Positions 55,379 to 63,463 are shown, counted from the first letter of the stretch. The stretch is 64,000 nucleotides of DNA from Clostridium sp. CAG:433 (GCA_000433675.1 FR893565.1:1-64000), one strand, 5' to 3'. Made by a program: numbers and translations. Notes: generated from the sequence alone by a model not told the origin.

Positions 55379-55445
55379 ATTTTACATCTCCTAGTATTTT
55401 AATATTAACACAAAAGAAAATAAAAAAAAACAAGGATTTGAGTTT

Positions 55446-55577
55446 TTATGAATATATTTCCTCATAAGTTTCCTGTTTTGATAAATTATTATCTATATTA
55501 CTTGCTCTTTCCATCATAAGTAAGAATCCTAAAACTCCTACAACAATAACTACTAAATAACCAAAATACTTTTTCAT
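55446..55577 (-). CDS. Small SOS-controlled membrane protein in the yneA position
   Basis: 43 aa, divergent from lexA. MKKYFGYLVVIVVGVLGFLL forms one membrane helix (about residues 4-21), followed by a short, acidic, polar extracytoplasmic tail of 22 residues. AGAAGGG lies 5 bases before the ATG. A -35/-10 pair with a 17-base spacer and a LexA-type box inside the spacer lies just upstream. In B. subtilis the gene here is yneA, a membrane-anchored SOS inhibitor of division with a LysM domain; this protein has no LysM and is nearer in form to SosA or SidA-type small inhibitors. Function is inferred from position and regulation. Confidence 0.7.
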   Translation of the reverse strand: MKKYFGYLVVIVVGVLGFLLMMERASNIDNNLSKQETYEEIYS

Positions 55578-55599
55578 ACTAACCCTTCTTTCTGATTAA

Positions 55600-55628
55600 A
55601 TTCTATCACGAACAAACATTCGTGTCAA
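55600..55628 (-). promoter_or_regulatory. Promoter of the small SOS gene
   Basis: Minus strand: TTGACA (55623-55628), a 17-base spacer, TAGAAT (55600-55605). SOS box 1 fills most of the spacer. Confidence 0.75.
55609..55622. promoter_or_regulatory. LexA (SOS) box 1
   Basis: CGAACAAACATTCG, one mismatch from the Bacillus consensus CGAAC-N4-GTTCG. Confidence 0.75.
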
Positions 55629-55636
55629 TAATGCTT

Positions 55637-55650
55637 CGAACAATTGTTTG
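55637..55650. promoter_or_regulatory. LexA (SOS) box 2
   Basis: CGAACAATTGTTTG, one mismatch from CGAAC-N4-GTTCG. It overlaps the -35 element of lexA, as expected for autoregulation. Confidence 0.8.
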
Positions 55651-55676
55651 ACATTTTACACTTTGTATGTTAAAAT
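55648..55676 (+). promoter_or_regulatory. Promoter of lexA
   Basis: TTGACA (55648-55653), a 17-base spacer, TAAAAT (55671-55676). Confidence 0.8.
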
Positions 55677-55700
55677 GAAATTGTTATAAGGAGAGATATA

Positions 55701-56312
55701 ATGGAAAAGTTAACAAGTAAGCAAAATAATGTATTAGATTATTTAAAACAATTCCTTGCTAAAAAAGGATATCCACCTACTGTGAGAGAAATATGTGCCG
55801 CACTTAATTTATCTTCACCAGCAACTGTTCATGCACATTTAAATACATTAGAAGAAAAGGGATATATTTCAAAAGGTAATTCAAAAAATAGAGCTATTGA
55901 ATTACTTGTAAAAAATGAATATGAAGAAGCAGATAGCGTGGATATTCCACTTTTAGGTAAGGTTGCTGCTGGTAATCCTATTGAAGCAATTGAAATGCCT
56001 GATGAATATTTTACTGTACCATCTTACTTAATCCCTGCAAAAAGAGAAGTATTTGCTCTTAGAGTAAACGGTGAATCAATGATTAATGCTGGTATTCATG
56101 ATAATGATATAGTTATAATTCAAAGACAACAAACTGCGAACAATGGTGATATGGTAGTTGCTATGACTGATGATTATGGTGTTACATTAAAAACATTTTA
56201 TAAAGAAAATGGATATTTCCGTCTTCAACCAGAAAATGATACAATGGCTCCAATAATATTAGATAGTGTTACAATAGTTGGAAAAGCAATTGGATTATAT
56301 AGAAAAATATAA
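55701..56312 (+). CDS. lexA: SOS repressor LexA
   Basis: 203 aa. The N-terminal winged helix (TVREICAALNLSSPATVHAHLNTLEEKGYI) binds SOS boxes. The self-cleavage site is A90-G91 in KVAAGNPIEA. The catalytic dyad is S126 (NGESM) and K164 (VTLK). All elements for RecA-stimulated autocleavage are present. AAGGAGAG precedes the ATG. Two SOS boxes lie between it and the divergent small gene, so both should be induced together. Confidence 0.96.
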   Translation: MEKLTSKQNNVLDYLKQFLAKKGYPPTVREICAALNLSSPATVHAHLNTLEEKGYISKGNSKNRAIELLVKNEYEEADSVDIPLLGKVAAGNPIEAIEMPDEYFTVPSYLIPAKREVFALRVNGESMINAGIHDNDIVIIQRQQTANNGDMVVAMTDDYGVTLKTFYKENGYFRLQPENDTMAPIILDSVTIVGKAIGLYRKI

Positions 56313-56340
56313 AAAAGGAATTTCTATAAAATTCCTTTAA
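56311..56340 (+). terminator. Terminator after lexA
   Basis: A 10-bp stem AAAGGAATTT / AAATTCCTTT (56314-56323 with 56329-56338) preceded by A residues. Confidence 0.7.
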
Positions 56341-56349
56341 TCTATATAA

Positions 56350-56418
56350 ACGCTTGCTAAAGAAGCAGTAGCGTATAATAATTACAGGTTATTTATTAAC
56401 CTGTTTTTATTTTCCAAC
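56350..56418 (+). other. Structured intergenic segment ending in a second terminator-like hairpin
   Basis: A stem-loop with arms CGCT/AGCG and inner pairing near 56350-56374 is followed by ACAGGTTA / TAACCTGT and TTTTTATTTT (about 56383-56415). It could be the end of a short transcript or a decayed element. No coding frame is seen. Confidence 0.35.
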
Positions 56419-56495
56419 ACTAATAATATATTATTCAAATTAATTTATATTATTCATTAATAATATATTTTTGTTTTTAAATTTTGTATAGACTT

Positions 56496-57377
56496 TTATA
56501 CTAATTCATACTCTCTTGCTATTATTCTGTCATCACTACAATATTCAATCACATATTTATTTTCTTTCTTGCATATTATTATTCCTATTGTTTTATTTTG
56601 ATTTATACTTTTTAGATTTTTATCTATATAATTCATATAAAATTCTATTTGTCCTATATGTTCTTTTCTTAATTCAGTTACTTTTAGTTCAACAACTACA
56701 AAGCAATTAAATTCATAATTAAATAATAATAAATCAATATAATTATATCTATCTCCTATTTTTATTTTATATTCATTATCTATAAAACTAAATTCGTTGC
56801 CTAATTCTTTTAAAAATAATGATATATCTTCTAATATCAGTTTTTGAAATATTTTTTCTGATATTTCATTGTAACCACTTGTATTTCTTATTTGAATTGG
56901 ATTCTTTACTAAATCTGGTACTTTTAATTCTTCTTTAGTTTTTAATTTTTTCTTTGTTTCTTCATCTAATCTTTCATATTCATTATTTTTTATTCTTTCT
57001 CTTAATTCTCTTACTGATAAGTTTTGTTCTTCTGTTATTTTTATATAATAATTTATTTTATCTATGTCAAACCAAATAAGTTCACAATAATGGGAATAAC
57101 TTAATTTGTCCGACACTGTCGGATGTTTTATTAAAACTTCATAAAATCTTCTAAAATATCTTAATCTTGTTGGTGTATAACCTTTACCGAACTCATTTGT
57201 AAGTCTTTTAGAATATTTTTTTATTATTCCTTCTCCATAATGTTTACCAGCTTCAGCTAATAATTTTCCAACATTATAATATGTAGTTAAATCACTTTTA
57301 TTTTTACTATAATCTTTTACCTTTTTAGTAATTTCATTATTTACTAATTCTGTTTTTATTTCATCATAATAATTCAA
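56496..57377 (-). CDS. YhcG/DUF1016-type PD-(D/E)XK nuclease-domain protein, intact copy
   Basis: 293 aa. The N-terminal DUF1016 helical domain includes GKLLAEAGKHYGEGIIKKYSKRLTNEFGKGYTPTRLRYFRRFY and the PTVSDKLSYSHYCELI block. The C-terminal nuclease-like domain has YIDLLLFN...FVVVELKV, the D...ExK core. The start is a TTG 7 bases after GGAGG. Family roles are unsettled; some members are described in DNA processing, defence or mobile-element contexts. It lies directly after a disrupted paralogue and downstream of comEC. Confidence 0.85.
   Translation of the reverse strand: MNYYDEIKTELVNNEITKKVKDYSKNKSDLTTYYNVGKLLAEAGKHYGEGIIKKYSKRLTNEFGKGYTPTRLRYFRRFYEVLIKHPTVSDKLSYSHYCELIWFDIDKINYYIKITEEQNLSVRELRERIKNNEYERLDEETKKKLKTKEELKVPDLVKNPIQIRNTSGYNEISEKIFQKLILEDISLFLKELGNEFSFIDNEYKIKIGDRYNYIDLLLFNYEFNCFVVVELKVTELRKEHIGQIEFYMNYIDKNLKSINQNKTIGIIICKKENKYVIEYCSDDRIIAREYELV
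57109..57123. repeat. Perfect palindrome inside the intact YhcG gene
   Basis: TCCGACA-C-TGTCGGA, encoding part of the PTVSDKLS block. A related palindrome lies at the same place in the disrupted copy. Confidence 0.7.
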
Positions 57378-57389
57378 ATTTAATCCTCC

Positions 57390-58289
57390 TTATGTTAATT
57401 CATATTCTCTTGCTATTATTCTATCATCAGAGCAATATTTAATTACATATTCATTGTCATGCTTACAAATAATGATTCCTACTGTATCATTTTCTTCAAT
57501 AGTTTTTATATTTTTATCAATATAATTCATATAAGTCATAATCTGACCAGTATGTTCCTTCTTAAGTTCAGTTACTTTTAATTCTACAACTACATAACAC
57601 TTGTATTTAATATTATAAAGTAGTAAATCAATATAATTATATCTATCATCTAATTTGATCTTATATTCGTTATCAATAAAAGTGAATCCATTACCTAATT
57701 CTTTTAAAAATGTTGGAATGTCCTCAAGTATTAACTTTTGCAGTATTTTTTCAGATATAATTTCTTTTTTATTACTATTTCTAATATGAATAGGATTTTT
57801 AACAAAGTCTATTATTCATATATCATCCCTACTTTTCAATTTATTTCTTGCATCAGCGGGTATTCTTTCGTACTCATTAGATTTTATTTTATTTCTTAAT
57901 TGTCTAACATCTAAATTATAGACTTCACATTGATTGACATAATATTCTATTTTATTTATATCATCAAATGATAACATTTCATACCAATGACTCCATGTTA
58001 ACTTTCCCGACAATGTCGGGACTTTTTCAATTATATTATAAAATTGTTTAATTTTATATAATAATGATGACGTATATTTTTTACCAAATTTATTTGTTAA
58101 TCTTTTAGAATAGTCCTTTATTACATTTTTTCCATACTTAGTATCTACATTTTTAAGTAGTTCTCCAACTTCTAAATATGTTTTTATTTTTTCCTTTGCT
58201 TTTGAATAATCTTTTACGTTTTGATATATTTCATGATTTAATATCTTGTTTTCTATTTGTTGATATGTTTTATCTATTTCTTCTATCAT
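57390..58289 (-). pseudogene. YhcG/DUF1016-type gene interrupted by one in-frame TGA
   Basis: The first 157 codons (from 58289) match the DUF1016 domain, then TGA (57816-57818) interrupts. The very same frame continues after it with IIDFVKNPIHIRN and the nuclease domain YIDLLLYN...YVVVELKV, ending in REYELT at 57390. Aligned to the intact copy, the stop replaces one residue of the interdomain linker and nothing else is missing. A recent nonsense mutation is the simplest reading; separate expression of the two halves or readthrough cannot be ruled out. GGAG precedes the ATG, 13 bp after comEC. Confidence 0.75.
58005..58021. repeat. Perfect palindrome inside the disrupted YhcG gene
   Basis: TCCCGACA-A-TGTCGGGA within the VPTLSGKLT codons, at the position equivalent to the palindrome at 57109-57123. 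Confidence 0.7.
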
Positions 58290-58301
58290 ATCTACTCCTT
58301 T

Positions 58302-60332
58302 CTATGGGCTACAAGTTTCAATTTTTAATTTATTATTTTTAATCTTAAACATAATACTTCCATCTTGATCTGTTCTATATATTTTTGAATTATCTAAATT
58401 ATTTAACACCTCTTTATTTGGATGACCATATCTGTTATTCTTGCCTACACTTATAACACTATATTTAGGATTCATTTCATCTATAAAATTTTTATCACTA
58501 CTTGTTTTACTTCCATGATGACCAATTTTTAATACATCAATTTTTGAAACATTATATTTTTCTAATATATCTTTTTCTTTCCCTACTCCTGCATCTCCCA
58601 TAAACATAAACTTATAACCATTTAACTCCGTATATATAACATTACTATTTTCATTTTCATTATCATATTCTTTTGTTTGTAAAAAATGAAGTTTATTATT
58701 ATCAATATTTAATTCTTTAATACAGGAATAATACTTTATCTTCTTTTTGTCTAAGACTTCTATTAATTCGTTTTCCAAATCATTATATGAGCCACAATTA
58801 AAGATTACTTTCTCTACTTTAAAGTTTTCTACTAAATTAATCGCTTCTCCCATATGATCGTAGTCGCCATGAGTTAAAACTAAATAATCTATTTTTTTAA
58901 TACCTACTGATTTAAAGTACGGAATAAGTATATTTTTAGATATATCATAATTAATATTTCCTCCCGTATCAATTAATATATTTTTATTTTTTAATCTAAT
59001 AAGAGATGAGTCACCTTGCCCAACATCTAAAATACTTACTTCACTATTTACTATTCTTCCATTATTAATAAGAAAAATTAGACTTATAATTGCTATAATA
59101 ATTTTATAAACTAAACTCTTTTTTCTTTTTAAAATATATATAAATATTATGTAATACATAATTATTAAAAAAATATTCATCTTACATATTGAAAAAGAAA
59201 GAAATTTTATATTAGAAAAAAAGTCTGTAATTTTTTCAAAATAACTTATAAACATATATAATATATTATCTAAACTAGGAAATAATACTGTAACCAAACT
59301 AAGTGGAAATAATATATATGAAACAAATGGTATATAAATAATGTTAAGAATAATACCAAGAAAATTAACTTCAAAAAAGTTATTAATAAGAACTGGCATT
59401 GATGAAAAGAATGATATTAATGATGTTTTAAGTGATTTAATAATAAATTTTCCTTTAATTAATTTACTACATCTTATTAAAGTAAAACTGATTATGAATG
59501 AAAACAAAAATCCAATATTATAAATATTATAAGGGTTTATAATCACTAATATTGAAAAAAGCAAAAGAACTAAATTTGAATTATCTATGTTTAATTTAAA
59601 ACTTTTATTTATAAAAAATAATATAAATTGAAAAGTTGCTCGTACCATTGATATTGTAAAATTTGTTAAAAATAAGTAAATGCTTAAGAAAATTGAAACT
59701 ATTATATATCTTTTTCTTTCTTTAATTTTGTTTAATAATTTTAGTAAAACAATTGATATTAAAGATACATGCATACCTGATACTGCAAATAAATGACTAA
59801 CACCAATTTTCTGATATTTAGTATAAACATCTTTTTCAATTAAACTTTTATCAGCATATAGAAATGCAAGTATATATCCTTTTGATTTATTTGCATTTTC
59901 AATTTTTCTAAGTAAATTATTTTTAAGTGTATAAAAAACATTATCGTTTTTCTTTATTACAATAATCTTACTAGCTGTTACAACATAATTTATTTTATTA
60001 CTTAGTAAATATCTTTTATAATTAAACAAATTAAAATTGCCATTTTCTTTAGGCTTTTTAAATACACCATAAACATATATATAATCACCATAAGATACAT
60101 TTATATCACTATAATAATTTACAAGTACCTTTTCTTTTCCTTTTACCCATATAGTAGTTTTATCTTTACTCTTTTTATAATCCATTACTGTTCCATATAA
60201 ATTCTTATCACTATCTTTATATTCTGATTTTATTATAATAAAATTAATAAAAATAAATGAAGAAATTAAACTTAATACAAGTAATACATAGAATATATAA
60301 TTACACTGTAATATATTTTTTAATTTTTTCAA
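58302..60332 (-). CDS. comEC: ComEC/Rec2 DNA-uptake channel
   Basis: 676 aa. It carries single-stranded DNA across the membrane in natural transformation. Two N-terminal helices flank an OB-like domain; the competence helical core contains the family block HLFAVSGMHVSL; the C-terminal metallo-beta-lactamase-like domain has LDVGQGDSSLI, THGDYDHMGEA and HHGSKTSS. The apparent start is a TTG inside the end of comEA (32-bp overlap), which implies translational coupling; no better in-frame start exists before the first helix. Confidence 0.93.
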   Translation of the reverse strand: MKKLKNILQCNYIFYVLLVLSLISSFIFINFIIIKSEYKDSDKNLYGTVMDYKKSKDKTTIWVKGKEKVLVNYYSDINVSYGDYIYVYGVFKKPKENGNFNLFNYKRYLLSNKINYVVTASKIIVIKKNDNVFYTLKNNLLRKIENANKSKGYILAFLYADKSLIEKDVYTKYQKIGVSHLFAVSGMHVSLISIVLLKLLNKIKERKRYIIVSIFLSIYLFLTNFTISMVRATFQFILFFINKSFKLNIDNSNLVLLLFSILVIINPYNIYNIGFLFSFIISFTLIRCSKLIKGKFIIKSLKTSLISFFSSMPVLINNFFEVNFLGIILNIIYIPFVSYILFPLSLVTVLFPSLDNILYMFISYFEKITDFFSNIKFLSFSICKMNIFLIIMYYIIFIYILKRKKSLVYKIIIAIISLIFLINNGRIVNSEVSILDVGQGDSSLIRLKNKNILIDTGGNINYDISKNILIPYFKSVGIKKIDYLVLTHGDYDHMGEAINLVENFKVEKVIFNCGSYNDLENELIEVLDKKKIKYYSCIKELNIDNNKLHFLQTKEYDNENENSNVIYTELNGYKFMFMGDAGVGKEKDILEKYNVSKIDVLKIGHHGSKTSSDKNFIDEMNPKYSVISVGKNNRYGHPNKEVLNNLDNSKIYRTDQDGSIMFKIKNNKLKIETCSP

Positions 60333-60873
60333 ATAAAGAATCGCCTATTCCAGATACATTTTTAATATCTTCTATAGAACTAAAATTACCATTTTCTTCT
60401 CTATACTTTACTATATTACTTGCTTTTGATTCACCTATTCCAGTAATGGATGAAAGTTCTTTTGTAGTCGCAGTATTAATATTTACTAAACTACTATTCT
60501 TCGTATTTTGAGTTATAGTATTATTACTTATATTTGTATTTTCAGAGTTTGATGGCACAATAATAACCATTTCATCAGTTATCTTTTTACTTAAATTAAC
60601 TGAGTAAGTATTTGCATTTTCTTTTAAACCTCCTGATGCATTTATTGCATCTATTACTCTTGATCCTTCTTTTAACTTATACACACCTGGATCTTTTACC
60701 TCACCTTTAATATCCACATAATAATATTTTTTCTCACTACTTTGATTATTTTCTTTGACAATACTATCATTTTCTTTAGCGCTCGCACCATTTGTAATTA
60801 AAACTGAAATAATGGTAAATAAGACTAAAACACCTAAAATTACATACTTAAAATTTTCTTCTATTTTTTTCAT
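60301..60873 (-). CDS. comEA: ComEA DNA receptor
   Basis: 190 aa membrane-anchored DNA-binding protein for transformation. One N-terminal helix, an SLBB domain (YYVDIKGEVKDPGVYKLKEGSRVIDAINASGG, about residues 50-85), an Asn-rich linker, and a C-terminal helix-hairpin-helix pair (VNINTATTKELSSITGIGESKASNIVKYRE). GGAGG 8 bases before the ATG. The sigma-H-like site at 60897-60925 lies immediately upstream. Confidence 0.94.
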   Translation of the reverse strand: MKKIEENFKYVILGVLVLFTIISVLITNGASAKENDSIVKENNQSSEKKYYYVDIKGEVKDPGVYKLKEGSRVIDAINASGGLKENANTYSVNLSKKITDEMVIIVPSNSENTNISNNTITQNTKNSSLVNINTATTKELSSITGIGESKASNIVKYREENGNFSSIEDIKNVSGIGDSLFEKIKKYITV

Positions 60874-60896
60874 AAAAAAACACCTCCTATAGATAT

Positions 60897-60925
60897 ATTC
60901 TCTATAAGAAGTGCAAATTCCCCTA
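60897..60925 (-). promoter_or_regulatory. Sigma-H-like promoter (site C) upstream of comEA-comEC
   Basis: Minus strand: TAGGGGAATTTG (60914-60925), an 11-base spacer, GAGAAT (60897-60902). Identical blocks and spacing to the site before dnaG. The first three bases are the ftsW stop codon. Confidence 0.6.
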
Positions 60926-62068
60926 TTTTAGAACTTTTTTTTGTAAAAAATTGTAATTTTCTATTGAAACTCTCTGTACAAGAGCAAGTCCTATTGCTAG
61001 AGTAAGTGCAAATGAACCACCATAACTTAAAAATGGAAGTGGTACACCTGTTAAAGGAACAAGGCCTAAAACACCAGTTAAATTTACAACTACATGAAGT
61101 AAAATATAACTCGCGACTCCATAACAAATAGTCCTGTTTACTATATTATATGACCTAAGTCCAATCATAAATATTCTAATAATTATTATCATGTAAATAA
61201 GTATAACAACAATTCCTGTAATAAGTCCCATATCTTCTACTACTATTGGAAATATAAAGTCAGTATATGCTTCTGGTAAATATAAATATTTTTGTTTACT
61301 ATTTCCAGGTTCTATACTAAATAATTTACCATTGTTTATAGCAATATAACCATTACATACTTGATATCCTGTATCTTCTTGATATCTAGTACATGGTTTT
61401 TTATAATTAAATCTAGATTTCTGCATTCCTGTTAATGCGCTTCCACCTGTTACTAAAAGAATAAGTAAAATAATAACTACAACTACGAGTCCTGCAAAAG
61501 TTGTTTTAACTTTTATTTCTTTACTTACATTTGATGAATAAAATAATATAGCGGATATAAAGAATAATATAAGTCCTGTACCACCATCAGGTTGTAATAG
61601 TGTTAAAATTGTAAATATTGCGCCTAATACAAGTGGTGTTAATGCTACTACAGGATTATCTAGTCTTTTTTGATTCATTTGATAGTATACACCAGTAAAT
61701 AAAATAAGTGCTACTTTAGCAAATTCACTCGGTTGAAGACCAAACGGTCCAATATAAATCCAGCTTTTAACACCCGCAGATGTTTCTGTTCCTGCAACAA
61801 GTAAAAATATAAGCATTAGTATTAATACTCCCGCAATCAAGAATATTAATTTATTATATTTTTTTAATGGTTTTCTAATTATTATAATTGCCATTACAAG
61901 TGCTGAAACTAAAAATATTAATTGTCTAAAAAAATATTTCGTATTTTCTCCTGTATTTAAAAATGATTTCATGCTTGATGCATCAAGTATCATAAATAAA
62001 CCAAAGATAAACATAAATATTGATAAAATTAATAATGGTTTGTCCATTTTATTAAATGCCCTTATCAT
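60923..62068 (-). CDS. ftsW: FtsW-type SEDS peptidoglycan glycosyltransferase
   Basis: 381 aa with about ten membrane helices. Motifs: SWIYIGPFGLQPSEFAKVALI, QPDGGTGLILF, and GNSKQKYLYLPEAYTDFIFPIVVEDMG in the large extracellular loop, then PLPFLSYGGS at the end. The loop contains YQVCNGYIAINNGKLF, which is the FtsW form rather than RodA. AGGTGATAAG precedes the ATG. It polymerises septal glycan with a partner PBP. Its stop overlaps the promoter of comEA. Confidence 0.9.
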   Translation of the reverse strand: MIRAFNKMDKPLLILSIFMFIFGLFMILDASSMKSFLNTGENTKYFFRQLIFLVSALVMAIIIIRKPLKKYNKLIFLIAGVLILMLIFLLVAGTETSAGVKSWIYIGPFGLQPSEFAKVALILFTGVYYQMNQKRLDNPVVALTPLVLGAIFTILTLLQPDGGTGLILFFISAILFYSSNVSKEIKVKTTFAGLVVVVIILLILLVTGGSALTGMQKSRFNYKKPCTRYQEDTGYQVCNGYIAINNGKLFSIEPGNSKQKYLYLPEAYTDFIFPIVVEDMGLITGIVVILIYMIIIIRIFMIGLRSYNIVNRTICYGVASYILLHVVVNLTGVLGLVPLTGVPLPFLSYGGSFALTLAIGLALVQRVSIENYNFLQKKVLK

Positions 62069-62109
62069 TTTCTTATCACCTAATATAATTTTAACATAAA
62101 TATATAAAA

Positions 62110-62128
62110 TTACCTAGATATTAGGTAA
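62110..62128. repeat. Inverted repeat between ftsW and the YjcZ-like gene
   Basis: TTACCTA-N5-TAGGTAA in the divergent promoter region. It lies about 17 bases upstream of a TAAAAT that could be the ftsW -10 (62088-62093), so it may be an operator. Confidence 0.4.
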
Positions 62129-62192
62129 ATTAAATAACATTTTATTTACATTATTAATACAATATAATAGAAAACAAAAAGGAGGTAACGTT

Positions 62193-62384
62193 ATGTATTA
62201 TTACGGATACAGTGGTGGTTATGGATATAATAATCCTTGCTGTGGCGGTAATCAAGGTGGTTATGTTTATCCAGTAAATACTGGTTATGGATATAATAAT
62301 GGCTCAGGTGCCGCTATTATATTAGTATTATTTATATTACTTGTAATAGTTATAGGAGCAGGATTCTTTAATAGAAATAACTAA
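62193..62384 (+). CDS. YjcZ-type small glycine/tyrosine-rich membrane protein
   Basis: 63 aa. A Gly/Tyr/Asn-rich head with a CC pair, then one membrane helix (AAIILVLFILLVIVIGAGFF) and a short NRNN tail. The helix has the form of the tiny-TM YjcZ/SscA family, several members of which are made during sporulation. GGAGG precedes the ATG. The role here is unknown. Confidence 0.7.
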   Translation: MYYYGYSGGYGYNNPCCGGNQGGYVYPVNTGYGYNNGSGAAIILVLFILLVIVIGAGFFNRNN

Positions 62385-62387
62385 ACA

Positions 62388-62425
62388 TAAAAAAAGCCTT
62401 TTGGTCTATCCAAGAGGTTTTTTAA
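62388..62425. terminator. Bidirectional terminator between the YjcZ-like gene and degV
   Basis: A stem of about 14 bp with two G-T pairs (62391-62404 with 62410-62423), A-rich before and T-rich after, between convergent genes. Confidence 0.75.
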
Positions 62426-63299
62426 TTAAACTTATTCCACATAAATCATCACATCCATATGATGCGACTACTCCATTTATATCTCTTCTAATGACTCTAT
62501 CAAAATAATGTAAATCTTCTAAATATGTTACTATATCATCCATATTTACATATTTTTGATTAAGATTACCAACTACTACAGCACTACTTTCAAAAGACTC
62601 TTTATTTTCATTATTTACTATATTTTTTGTAAAATTCATCATTCCATCTTTTCTTTTAGATTTAAATATATTTTTAGTATATAAATTACCTTCATCATTA
62701 AAGTCAACTCTAAACTTTATACCCGCAATGACTGCTGTTTTAAGACCAATTAATAATGCCTTTTCTTTTTTGCATAATTCTGATTTATTTCTTCCACTTC
62801 TTATAAATCCTTTTGGATCAGGTACATAAAAACTAGATGCAATCCTTTTCTTTATATCATTTAAGTAATTGACTATTTTTTTAGCATCATAACCTTTTCT
62901 TCTTAAATGTTCAGCAATTTCACTAATAAGTGTCCCACCAGTTGCTCCTGTAAATGTATCTACAACATATATTTTATTTTCATATTCATCATTTAATTCA
63001 TTTGCGGCAAGAGAAGCTGAATTAAAACTTCCTTCACTAATACCACTACTCATACTTAAATGTACAACATCTTTTTTATCTTTTAGTATTGATTCAAATT
63101 TATCTATAAAGTCACTTAATATTGGCGAAGCAGTCGTAAACGTACTTCCATTTTTTGTTTTTTCCAGTATAGTTTTTGAATCTATATCAATAACATCTCT
63201 ATATGTCTTATCCTTATTTTCAATTATAGTTGCAGGTATCATATTATCCATATTTAATGGATCTATACCACTATCACATGTTACTATTACTTTTTCCAT
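62406..63299 (-). CDS. DegV family fatty-acid-binding protein
   Basis: 297 aa. EDD/DegV fold: VIVTCDSGIDPL at the start, STFTTASPILSDF (ligand-contact TTS-type motif), LSMSSGISEGSFNSASLAA, and VVDTFTGATGGTLI. The family binds fatty acids, and in some Gram-positives FakB members feed FakA kinase; no fakA is seen here. GAGGAGG precedes the ATG. Confidence 0.88.
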   Translation of the reverse strand: MEKVIVTCDSGIDPLNMDNMIPATIIENKDKTYRDVIDIDSKTILEKTKNGSTFTTASPILSDFIDKFESILKDKKDVVHLSMSSGISEGSFNSASLAANELNDEYENKIYVVDTFTGATGGTLISEIAEHLRRKGYDAKKIVNYLNDIKKRIASSFYVPDPKGFIRSGRNKSELCKKEKALLIGLKTAVIAGIKFRVDFNDEGNLYTKNIFKSKRKDGMMNFTKNIVNNENKESFESSAVVVGNLNQKYVNMDDIVTYLEDLHYFDRVIRRDINGVVASYGCDDLCGISLIKKPLG

Positions 63300-63408
63300 A
63301 AAAAGCCTCCTCTAGTAGAATATTTAATGCTACTTCATGCATAATTATAACAAATCTAGTAAATTTATTTTGAATTTTGAGTTCTTTTTTACACACATAA
63401 AGAAAAAT

Positions 63409-63437
63409 TTTACATATTAAATAAAATATGATAAAAT
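63409..63437 (+). promoter_or_regulatory. Sigma-A type promoter of def
   Basis: TTTACA (63409-63414), a 17-base spacer, TAAAAT (63432-63437). Confidence 0.6.
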
Positions 63438-63463
63438 ATTTATCGGATTTAGGGGTGATGTAT

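Noticed and set aside
60870..61127. An 85-codon Cys/Phe-rich frame overlapping the end of ftsW
   Set aside because: It lies in another frame of a clear ftsW gene, and its composition is that of a frame-shifted membrane protein.
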